IMG/VR virus record: IMGVR_UViG_3300048837_000628
Coordinates: 1 to 38,680 of that record
From: a virus
Length of the DNA stretch: 38,680 nt
Strand: one strand, 5' to 3'
Shown here: positions 16,871-24,186 of the stretch, piece by piece
Numbering within the stretch: position 1 is the first letter of the stretch
Layout of the letters: every line of letters starts with the position of its first letter
Notes under the pieces: model-generated
Databases searched by the model: none
What the model was told of the DNA's origin: nothing
The model's input: the letters and a program-made list of their open reading frames with translations, nothing else
Position numbers and translations under genes: made by a program

Positions 16871-18918
16871 CAGACTTTCTCCCAACTTGCTTGGTCGGCG
16901 GGGTTCCCACCCTTGAATCGGTATCCGCCACGGACTTCGCCGGATCGCGGCGCGGCGGGGGCGGCCTGCCCTGCCGGCTGATCCACGAACTGCCCGGATT
17001 GGTTGTTGAAGACCATCGACGGGCGGGTGTAGGGCATGCCTTGCGGGCTGATTTCCTGCCCGCCCGGGACAACGGTGAAGCGGTTTGGCGCCTCCTTGCC
17101 GCTCAGTGCGCGGAGTTGTTCGGCCACGGCTGAGCGCTCCTCCGGCGTCTTGGCGTTCTCATAGGCGGCGTACAGCCTTTCCACGCGCTGCAGGCCGCGC
17201 GCCTCGAAGCCACGCACCTCGGCCTCACTATCTGCACGACGGCGATCCACGCCGACTCGCTCGCGGTCGGTTGCGTTGCGCTCGGCGCTGCGCCTCGACT
17301 CGCCCTCTTCCCGCATGGCTGCCGCCCGCTCGTCGGACTCCAGCTTTCGTCCGCCTGTGCGATCGGCCTCGTACATCGCAGCGTTCTGCATCTCCATATT
17401 CCGCTCGCCGGTTCGCCCGAAAAACTGCGCGCGCTGCGCGCGTTCGTTTGCCATGTTCCGGTTCTGCAGCGCGCTCAGTTGGTCGGCATCCCGGCGACTC
17501 TCGGCGGAGTTCGGCGTCCAGTTGTCGGCCCTGCCATCCATGCGGTTCTGCCGGATGCGGTTGTTCTCGGCGATCATGGCCGAGGCTTGCTGGTCGCGAG
17601 CCGCGGCGCCGCCACCTTGTGCGGCGAACCCGGCAGCTTGCGGCTGCCCGCCTGTCGACGCACCGGCCTGCACGCCCGACATGGCCTGACCGGCCGGCAA
17701 GTTGGTGAATAGCGGGCTCTTGAGTCCTGGGGCGTTGTCGATGCGGTTGATTCCCTCGGCAGACGTGGGGCGCACGCTCATGCCGGGGGCCGGGCCTTGT
17801 CCGGGGTCGGGCGTGAAGCCGTAATCCGTGCGCCCCTTCGTGGAGGGTAGTTCCGTGGCGCCGACAGCAGCCGGCGGAATCGGCGCAGCGGCAGGCGTCG
17901 CCGCAATGGGCGAAGGCGCTCCGGCGTTGCCGTAGTCGGCCAGGCGCGCTTGATCGCTTGAGCGAGCGAAGAATCCGCCGACGGCGCTTGCTGCATCTTT
18001 CACCGGGTCGCCGCGGTTCAGGTAGGTGAGCGCGTCGCTCACGCCGGCGCCCGCGCCTGCCATCTGGCCGGTGGCCGCTCGTCCGCCGGCAGCAAAGTCC
18101 TGGCCGGCACCGGCGACAGCGCGCGGCGCGTCGGCGATCTGATTGTCTGCAGTCTGCCCGAATTCGCGAACGCCCTGCGCCACATCACCCGGGCGCACCG
18201 GCGCACCCGGCGGCATCTGGCGCGGCGCGCCGGTGCGCGGCACGTTGGGCTCACGCTGCATGCCAGAAAACCCAAACTGGGGCGCCTGCGGCTGCGCCGG
18301 CGCGGGCGACGCGCCTTGTGTGCTCGGCTGCGGAGGCTGGGCGGACGGCCGCGTGGTGGCCGTGGGGTCGATTCGGCCGGTCGCGGCCGGCGTGCCGGGC
18401 TGGGGGATGCTCGGCGCGCGCTGGAGGTCGCCGTAGGCGATCGGCTGCGGCTGCGGCGCACCCGTGCGCGGCGCGGGCTGCGGGGTTGCGGCCGGCATGC
18501 GCTGCCCGGTCATGTCGCCATAGCTCACACCCAGGGGGCCGCCCTGCATGCGGCGCCGGCGCTCTTCCTCGGCCGGTGAGCCGCCATCAAAAAAGTAGAG
18601 TTCGCCCTCTTGCGGCTTGAACCCCGCAGCGACGGGCGCGTGGGTGGCGTCGCGCATCTGATTGAGCGCCTGGACGCCGACGGCGTGCACCTGCTCAGGC
18701 GGCATCTGATATTCGCCGTTGCTCACGTTGACCGGAACCGGCTCGCCGAGATTGCCTAGCGCCTTCGGCCCGATCTGCTGCGTCGAGTCCGCGGGCATGA
18801 TGTAACTTCCGCGAGGCACTTCAGCCTTGATGCTGTCCGATGTGCCGGTGCCCGGGCCTTTGATCTTCCCGCCCTTCTGTTTGTCTGCGGGCTTGAAGCC
18901 CGGCTTGAACCCTTGCAT
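16870..18918 (-). CDS. GTSDSI-type virion/ejection-associated protein
   Basis: 682 residues from the ATG at 18918; an upstream in-frame start at 19014 would run through a terminator hairpin and is unlikely. The N-terminus reads KIKGPGTGTSDSIKAEV and then RGSYIMPAD, a segment I recognise from structural or internal virion proteins of podovirus-like phages. Residues about 150-450 are Pro/Ala/Gln/Gly-rich and probably disordered. Residues about 480-620 are charged and helical (RREA-type coiled coil with many Arg/Glu). The C-terminal 60 residues carry a FTVVPGGQEISPQGMPY segment. It is immediately followed (TGATG) by the 3565-residue protein, so the two are probably made in fixed ratio and may act together at DNA ejection. 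The biochemical role is unknown. Confidence 0.75.
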   Translation of the reverse strand: MQGFKPGFKPADKQKGGKIKGPGTGTSDSIKAEVPRGSYIMPADSTQQIGPKALGNLGEPVPVNVSNGEYQMPPEQVHAVGVQALNQMRDATHAPVAAGFKPQEGELYFFDGGSPAEEERRRRMQGGPLGVSYGDMTGQRMPAATPQPAPRTGAPQPQPIAYGDLQRAPSIPQPGTPAATGRIDPTATTRPSAQPPQPSTQGASPAPAQPQAPQFGFSGMQREPNVPRTGAPRQMPPGAPVRPGDVAQGVREFGQTADNQIADAPRAVAGAGQDFAAGGRAATGQMAGAGAGVSDALTYLNRGDPVKDAASAVGGFFARSSDQARLADYGNAGAPSPIAATPAAAPIPPAAVGATELPSTKGRTDYGFTPDPGQGPAPGMSVRPTSAEGINRIDNAPGLKSPLFTNLPAGQAMSGVQAGASTGGQPQAAGFAAQGGGAAARDQQASAMIAENNRIRQNRMDGRADNWTPNSAESRRDADQLSALQNRNMANERAQRAQFFGRTGERNMEMQNAAMYEADRTGGRKLESDERAAAMREEGESRRSAERNATDRERVGVDRRRADSEAEVRGFEARGLQRVERLYAAYENAKTPEERSAVAEQLRALSGKEAPNRFTVVPGGQEISPQGMPYTRPSMVFNNQSGQFVDQPAGQAAPAAPRSGEVRGGYRFKGGNPADQASWEKV

Positions 18919-18933
18919 GGTGGCCTCGAATGG

Positions 18934-18973
18934 AAAACGGCTCGAATCGGGCCATGTTCCGATTCGAGCCGTT
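18934..18973 (-). terminator. Strong intrinsic terminator or leader hairpin
   Basis: Perfect 15-bp inverted repeat (18936-18950 with 18959-18973) around an 8-base loop. On the minus strand the second arm runs into TTTT. It ends the transcript of the upstream structural genes and would attenuate any transcript starting at the promoter-like sequence at 18984-19016. An RNase III processing site is the alternative reading. Confidence 0.8.
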
Positions 18974-18983
18974 GGCAGTCTAT

Positions 18984-19016
18984 CCCTACAGGGGAAATCG
19001 CCTGGACTTGTCAAAT
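18984..19016 (-). promoter_or_regulatory. Promoter-like sequence with motif shared by two gaps
   Basis: Minus strand: TTGACA near 19014, CAAGTCCAG (19010-19002), then CCCCTGTAGGG (18994-18984). The pair CAARTCCAG and CCCCTGTAGGG recurs 5-7 bases apart at 38103-38127, the other non-coding gap of the late region. TTGACA is a perfect -35, but no good -10 (TGTAGG at best) is at the normal distance. A phage-specific promoter or regulator site is inferred. Confidence 0.4.
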
Positions 19017-20990
19017 CTTAGAAGAGATGGTGCGACTGTTCGTCCATGTGCGCCGCCCGCTTTCGGTGTAGTCCGACGTTGACGAAGTGCCCGCCGAGCG
19101 TCCGGCATCGACGGTCCCGCGGATAGACACGCTTGCGCTGATCACCCCGAGCGCCGCCTGTGCCAAGCCTCCGCTGATGGTCGCGCTCGTGGCCAGTTCA
19201 TTGGCGCGCAGCCGCGCGTCGAACGCGTCCTCAGAAGCGTCGAGCGCCTGCCGGTTCATGGAGCGCGACGCGTCGCTCATGTTCTTCATGTTGGCCGCGC
19301 CGGCGCGCTCGGCCTCGGCCCGGTTGTACGCCGACACGTAGCCCACGGCGCCGCGCAAGGACCGGCTGTATGCGCTGACGGCCGACGCCTGCGCCTGAAT
19401 CTTGGCGGTGTGCGCCTGGATCCAGCTGCGGTGGGCCCTGGCGTACTCCTTGAACTCCCCCGCCTGTGCGTCCAGCACACGGCCAGCATCTTGCACGTAG
19501 TTCGAGTAGGCGCTGCTGCGGGCTTCCTCCGTCCGCCAGAACGACGCGTAGGCGCTGACGTTGGCCTCCCAGACCCCGGCAACGCTGCCTGATGCCCGCA
19601 CCAGCTCAGCCTGGGTGTCGAACTTCTCGGCGTCGACATCTACTGCCTTGGCGAACGCCCGCGTCGCTTCGCGCATGCCCTCCACATTGGCTCGCACGAT
19701 GTCCACGTTGGCCACGGCCCCGATCAGATAGGCCTCGTACTCCGCCAGCTTCAGCGCCTGCTGCTTGGCGCTCGTGGCCGACACATCCACCAGCGTCTTG
19801 GCGGTCATCCCCTGCGCCTCGTACATGTCCACCTCGACGCCGTACGTGGCGAGCTTCTCGAACTCGGCGCGGACCTGGGCAACTCTGGCCGCATCCTGCG
19901 CCTCTACCGTCTGGACGTACGCCTTGTAGTCGGCGACGACCGCGTTCACCAGCTCCGCCTTGGCGTTGAACAGCCCCACGGTGGCGTCGAACATCTCCCG
20001 CATCGCCTTGGCGTTGAACGCCAGCGTCTGGACGAGCTTTTTGCCGTAGCGCAGGTGCAGCTCGAACCGCTTGGCCTCGTGCGCAATGGCCTTGCTGGTC
20101 GCATCCAGCAGCAGCGCCTTGGCGCGGGCGTAGGTCTCGTCCCTGACTGCGAACGCGGCCTCGGTCTTGGCCTCCCTGAGCTCGCGGGCAAGCTCCGCCA
20201 CCTGTGCGTTGACGGCACCGGTGGGCATGGAGAATCCCTTGGCCGCCGAGGCGCCGAGAATCTTCTGCTCGCCGAACAGCTCGCGCCGCGCGGCGTCCCG
20301 GGTCAGCCACGCGTAGATGGCATCCCGAATCGCCACGTCGAGTACGTCGTCCCCGGCGAGCGTGCGCTTGATGCGCGCTATGAGCGCCTCGTCTGCGGTG
20401 TAGTCGAGCCGGTCCGGGTCACCCAGCGGCGTGACAGATATGGGCTCGTACTCCGGCAGCTCGCCGGCAAACGGAGCCAGCGGTGTCGCGACAAACGCCG
20501 CGAGGGTTGGGTTGATGAGCGCGGGCCGCGCACCGATCGTGATGTCTGGGGCGGCGACACCCGCCAGTCCCGCCGAGCGCTTGACCTCCAGCAGCCCCAC
20601 CTGGGGCACCGCCGGCACGCCAGAGACGGTGGCCGAGGGCATCGTCGGCGGGTTCTCTGGGGTCGCGTAGCTGGGCACGATCGCCGCGGGCGGGTTGGCC
20701 CAGGTCAGCGCTGACGTGACGCCGGTGTACGCCGCCGCCGTGGGGGAGTTTTCGATGGCAGGGGCGCCCGGGGGCGGGGACATGGAGAAACCGAGCGAGT
20801 TTGACCCTCCGTCTGTGGTCGTGCCGGTGTCCGTGCCGGTGTCCGTGCCTGTGCCCGTGCCTGTGCCGATGCCGACGTCGCCCGCCCCTCGGCCACTCCC
20901 GCCCGAGCCCGACGAGCCGGCGAAGTCGCCGCTCCCCGTGGGCAGCTGCACCAGCGTCTTTGCAATCGCGAATACGGTCCCTGCGCTCAT
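19011..20990 (-). CDS. Long helical phage structural protein, copy B
   Basis: 659 residues. The ATG at 20990 overlaps the preceding stop by four bases. The N-terminus has a hydrophobic start and a Gly/Thr repeat (GTGTGTGTDTGTDTGT) coded by a hexamer repeat. Residues about 80-190 are Pro/Ala-rich (IENSPTAAAYTG, NPPAAIVPSY). A short folded segment includes KGFSMPTGAVNAQV (about 250-265). Residues about 265-590 are almost entirely alpha-helical with Ala/Glu/Lys heptads. The C-terminus is Ser/Thr-rich. Its layout matches the neighbour at 20987-23032, suggesting an old duplication. It is probably a tail or internal virion component; the exact role is not recognised. Confidence 0.75.
   Translation of the reverse strand: MSAGTVFAIAKTLVQLPTGSGDFAGSSGSGGSGRGAGDVGIGTGTGTGTDTGTDTGTTTDGGSNSLGFSMSPPPGAPAIENSPTAAAYTGVTSALTWANPPAAIVPSYATPENPPTMPSATVSGVPAVPQVGLLEVKRSAGLAGVAAPDITIGARPALINPTLAAFVATPLAPFAGELPEYEPISVTPLGDPDRLDYTADEALIARIKRTLAGDDVLDVAIRDAIYAWLTRDAARRELFGEQKILGASAAKGFSMPTGAVNAQVAELARELREAKTEAAFAVRDETYARAKALLLDATSKAIAHEAKRFELHLRYGKKLVQTLAFNAKAMREMFDATVGLFNAKAELVNAVVADYKAYVQTVEAQDAARVAQVRAEFEKLATYGVEVDMYEAQGMTAKTLVDVSATSAKQQALKLAEYEAYLIGAVANVDIVRANVEGMREATRAFAKAVDVDAEKFDTQAELVRASGSVAGVWEANVSAYASFWRTEEARSSAYSNYVQDAGRVLDAQAGEFKEYARAHRSWIQAHTAKIQAQASAVSAYSRSLRGAVGYVSAYNRAEAERAGAANMKNMSDASRSMNRQALDASEDAFDARLRANELATSATISGGLAQAALGVISASVSIRGTVDAGRSAGTSSTSDYTESGRRTWTNSRTISSKI
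20821..20874. repeat. GTGYCN hexamer repeat
   Basis: Nine nearly perfect hexamers on the plus strand (GTGCCG, GTGTCC, GTGCCT, GTGCCC and a final ATGCCG). On the coding strand they give a Gly-Thr/Asp-Thr run in the 659-residue protein. Length change in units of six keeps the frame. Confidence 0.85.
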
Positions 20991-23032
20991 GTCTCGGTCC
21001 TGTAGGATTCGGTGTCGCTCTCGGTGACGCTGTTGCTGAACGACTCAGTGTTGGACAAGCTGAAGCGCTCGTTGGCGTTCAGGCCGCCGCTCGCCGCCAG
21101 GGTGGCGCTGGCCCGGTACCCGCTCAGTCGCCCGCTCTCCACGGCCGCCCCGGCCTTCGCTGCGGCATCGGCTGCGGTGCGGTATGCCTCTGCCAGCTGC
21201 TGCTTGTACCCCTGCTCGAGCACTGTGGCGCGCTGGTCGGACTCCGCGGCGGCGACGTAGAACCGCGCTGCGGCCGACTGCTCTGCAGCATGCCCAGCCA
21301 TTACGCCCGCCCTGGCCTCCATCCTGGCGGCCCACGCGGCGAGATCCCCCTCGTACTTGGCGGCGGCGGCGGCAGGCGCGGCTGCGGCGGCTGCGTTCTT
21401 CGCCTCAGCGACCATGTGCCGGCTGGACCGCTCGGTTGCCTGCGCCCGCAACTCTGCAGCTTTGGCCGCGGTCTGGGCCGCGGCGCGGCGCGCCTCTGCA
21501 GCGACGGCCTCGTTCTGCGCGACCGTCAGCTTTACCTTGGCCGCTGCCGCCTGGTTCTTCGCCGCGGCAGCGCGCCCCTTGTTGCTCGCCTGCTTGTACT
21601 GGGCGCGCACCTGCGCAACACCCGCCTCCCACGACAAGACCTGCATCTTGTAGTTTTCGGCGGTCAGCTGGAGCGTCTTGGCCTTGGCCGCAAGACCTCG
21701 CATTTCGCTCTCGAACGCCTTGACGCGGGTCTCGTCGACCCCGACGGCGGCCTCGAACTGCTGGGCGCGCACCTGCTTGGCCCGCTCCGTCGCGCGAAAC
21801 GCGTCGCCCACGACGCGGTTGGCCTTGCCCTGCTCCTGCACCAAGTCGGCCTGCGACCGGTACCGGCGCGCTGCGGCCTCGGCCTGGGCATACTCGCCAG
21901 TCATCGCGGTGAGCTTGGCCCGAAACATCGCCGCGGCTCCGTTGTACGCCAACACCCCTGCGCGGGCCCGCTCGAGCGCCGCCTCCGCCTGGGTCAGCAG
22001 CGCGGAGAATTCGATCTCGTCGAGCGCGACCTCGAGCTGGATCATCATCCCGTGGGCAGCCACGCCCACCTCGTACGCGGCGCGGACCGCATCATCGCTC
22101 CAGCGCGCCCTGGTCGCGACTGCGTTGTTACCTGCGGCCTGCAGCGCTTCGTCCCGCATCGCTCCGTTGTAGAACTCGACGACTGTGTCGGAAGGCGCTG
22201 CCAAGCCGCGCCGCGACCACACGCCGGCCACCAGCTTGTCGTGGGCGTCGCTGGCCACACCGACCCGCTGCGCGGCATCATCGATCAGCATGTCGGCGTC
22301 GATGACCAGCGACCCTGCCAGCAGAGACCCGGCCACCTCGAACACCTGCGGAAAGGCAAGGTCGGGGCGCGGGATCGAGATTGCCCCCGCGCCTGCGCTG
22401 CGAAGCCGGGCGAGCGCCTCGGCGATGTCCGTGTCGTCGAGAAGCGGCGGCACGAGTTCGGCAAGCGCAGGAAAATCCACTGCCGCCACAGAGACCGCAG
22501 GCACCGCACCCAATGCAGGGGCGTCCGGCGTCGCCGCGACGGAAATGCTGAAGCTCGGCGCCGGGGCGATCGTGACACCTACCGCCGCCCCAACGGGCGC
22601 CGCGATGGAAGAGCCGGACGCCTCGCCGACACTCGGCACGCTGCCTACGGCCGGCGGGTTCGCGCTCCCCGCAGAGTGCCCGCTGAGGCTCAGCGCCCCG
22701 GAAAACACGCCCATGTCGCTCTGTGGCGCTGCCGACACCGTGGGGGGCGTGCCAGCGTGATTCTCCGCGTCCTGCAAGTGCGCCGGCACGAACGTGGGCG
22801 GCACAAAGGTGATCCGCGCCACGTTAGCCGAGAAGTTCATGCACTCCGTGATGTTGCCCGTCACCGCGCTGGCGTAGCCCTCTGCCTGGGTGCGCAGCTG
22901 GGCGATCGTGGAGGATATGCCGCTCGCCTCGGACGCCGCCAGGGCTTCTATGTTCTGCACCGCATTGTTGCTGATAGAGGTGCGGCCGGCGATCGACTTC
23001 CACTGGGTGCTCGCCCCGTCAAACGACGCCAT
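20987..23032 (-). CDS. Long helical phage structural protein, copy A
   Basis: 681 residues. The ATG at 23032 overlaps the previous stop (TGATG); the stop overlaps the next start by four bases. Residues about 90-190 are Pro/Ala/Ser-rich, and a segment near 265-280 (VWSRRGLAAPSDTVVEF) aligns in place with the KGFSMPTGAV segment of the 659-residue neighbour. Residues about 280-610 are a long Ala-rich coiled coil. The last 40 residues are Ser/Thr/Glu-rich (FSLSNTESFSNSVTESD). It has no enzyme motif. A fibrous or internal virion role is likely from composition and operon position. Confidence 0.75.
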   Translation of the reverse strand: MASFDGASTQWKSIAGRTSISNNAVQNIEALAASEASGISSTIAQLRTQAEGYASAVTGNITECMNFSANVARITFVPPTFVPAHLQDAENHAGTPPTVSAAPQSDMGVFSGALSLSGHSAGSANPPAVGSVPSVGEASGSSIAAPVGAAVGVTIAPAPSFSISVAATPDAPALGAVPAVSVAAVDFPALAELVPPLLDDTDIAEALARLRSAGAGAISIPRPDLAFPQVFEVAGSLLAGSLVIDADMLIDDAAQRVGVASDAHDKLVAGVWSRRGLAAPSDTVVEFYNGAMRDEALQAAGNNAVATRARWSDDAVRAAYEVGVAAHGMMIQLEVALDEIEFSALLTQAEAALERARAGVLAYNGAAAMFRAKLTAMTGEYAQAEAAARRYRSQADLVQEQGKANRVVGDAFRATERAKQVRAQQFEAAVGVDETRVKAFESEMRGLAAKAKTLQLTAENYKMQVLSWEAGVAQVRAQYKQASNKGRAAAAKNQAAAAKVKLTVAQNEAVAAEARRAAAQTAAKAAELRAQATERSSRHMVAEAKNAAAAAAPAAAAAKYEGDLAAWAARMEARAGVMAGHAAEQSAAARFYVAAAESDQRATVLEQGYKQQLAEAYRTAADAAAKAGAAVESGRLSGYRASATLAASGGLNANERFSLSNTESFSNSVTESDTESYRTET

Positions 23033-24186
23033 CAGATTCTCCTTTCACTGACGTAGACCGCAGCTTCCATGCCCAGCAGCAGGGCCGGTGCCGCACTCGA
23101 TACCGTCAGCTGGTAGTAGTTGCTGCAGAACCCGCGCCCCACCGCGCAGCGCACGGTCCGCACGTCATCCGCTTCGCGGGGCATCTGGGTGTACTCGTGC
23201 GCCGCCAGCCGCCCGTGCAGGTCGCCGGCTACAACAAGGGTCAGCGGGTCATCATGCTCACCAACGCCATAGACGTAGGCCATGCGCTTGCGCTTCGGCG
23301 TCGCGAAGTCCAGCTTGCCTGTGACGATCTGCCACGGCAGCGAAGCCTCGGCGGGGGTGTGCACGCCTGTCGCTGCGGCAGCGAAGCCGCCAGCGAGGCT
23401 CTCGAACGGGAAGTCCGCGTAGTAGCTCATGGCCCAGGTCACCGTGTTCGCCGTCCAGGCGTCGACGCGCACCGTCCCGCCCAGCACTGTGCCGCGCTCT
23501 TCCAGGTCGCCGCTGATAAACGCCCGCTCACGCGCATTGGGGCGGTGTCGCGTCGTCGGTTTGGCTGCCCCGCGGACGCGGGCAGTTTCGCGTACAGCGG
23601 CCCTGTGCCCCGTGCGCACGTGCGCTGCGTCGGCCAGCGCGGCCCCGTCCCTGACAAGCAGGCGGTGTCGCACCCGCGTTGTCGTGCGCTCGGTGACGAT
23701 CGCCGTGCTGCGCAGCATCATCTCCGCGTGCGCAGAAACCCGGCCTTGCACCTGGGCCACCTCACGCACCACCTCACGGCGGGTCGTGTGTGCCGTCGCG
23801 CGGTCGACCAGGATGGCCCGCTCTCGGAGACCTGCGACTGGAAGGGCCGGGTGGGCTGCGTCTCCCACTATGGCCGTCTCGCGCACATCCTCGCCGCTGG
23901 TCACGCTCGTGCTCGCCCGGCTTGCGGCGAACAGCCGCTCGCGCGTATCGCGTCGGGCCGTCGCACTCGGGTAGGGCGTGTCGCCCAGCAGGGCGGCGTC
24001 TCGCAGGTCGTTGCGAACCGCCCCTTCCACGACGTCGCCGGCGATCAGGGACTCGCGCAGGGCTGAGCGCACGCGGGTGATCCTGATGGTCTCTCCGGCC
24101 AGCGCCGACTCGCGCAGCGGGGCAAGCACGAGGCTGCTGCGGGGCTCGCGGGTGACAAACCCGGCCACTTCCCTGATGTTGTTCAT
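23032..24186 (-). CDS. Phage structural protein with about 22-residue tandem repeats
   Basis: 384 residues. Residues about 1-240 consist of roughly ten degenerate repeats of 21-23 residues with the pattern (L/V)RE-x-A-x-(V/L)-x-D/G, for example LRESALAGE, LRESLIAGD, VRETAIVGD, LRERAILVD, VREVAQVQG, VRETARVRG. Residues about 245-384 form a separate, non-repetitive domain (NTVTWAMSYYADFPFESLAG onward). A repetitive shaft followed by a terminal domain is typical of tail-fibre-like proteins; this is inference. The gene abuts the 881-residue gene with no gap. Confidence 0.7.
   Translation of the reverse strand: MNNIREVAGFVTREPRSSLVLAPLRESALAGETIRITRVRSALRESLIAGDVVEGAVRNDLRDAALLGDTPYPSATARRDTRERLFAASRASTSVTSGEDVRETAIVGDAAHPALPVAGLRERAILVDRATAHTTRREVVREVAQVQGRVSAHAEMMLRSTAIVTERTTTRVRHRLLVRDGAALADAAHVRTGHRAAVRETARVRGAAKPTTRHRPNARERAFISGDLEERGTVLGGTVRVDAWTANTVTWAMSYYADFPFESLAGGFAAAATGVHTPAEASLPWQIVTGKLDFATPKRKRMAYVYGVGEHDDPLTLVVAGDLHGRLAAHEYTQMPREADDVRTVRCAVGRGFCSNYYQLTVSSAAPALLLGMEAAVYVSERRI

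Noticed and set aside
18919-19014. N-terminal extension of the 682-residue protein to 19014.
   Set aside because: It would translate through the promoter-like motif and the 15-bp terminator hairpin; the ATG at 18918 starts the recognisable KGGKIKGPGTGTSDS region.
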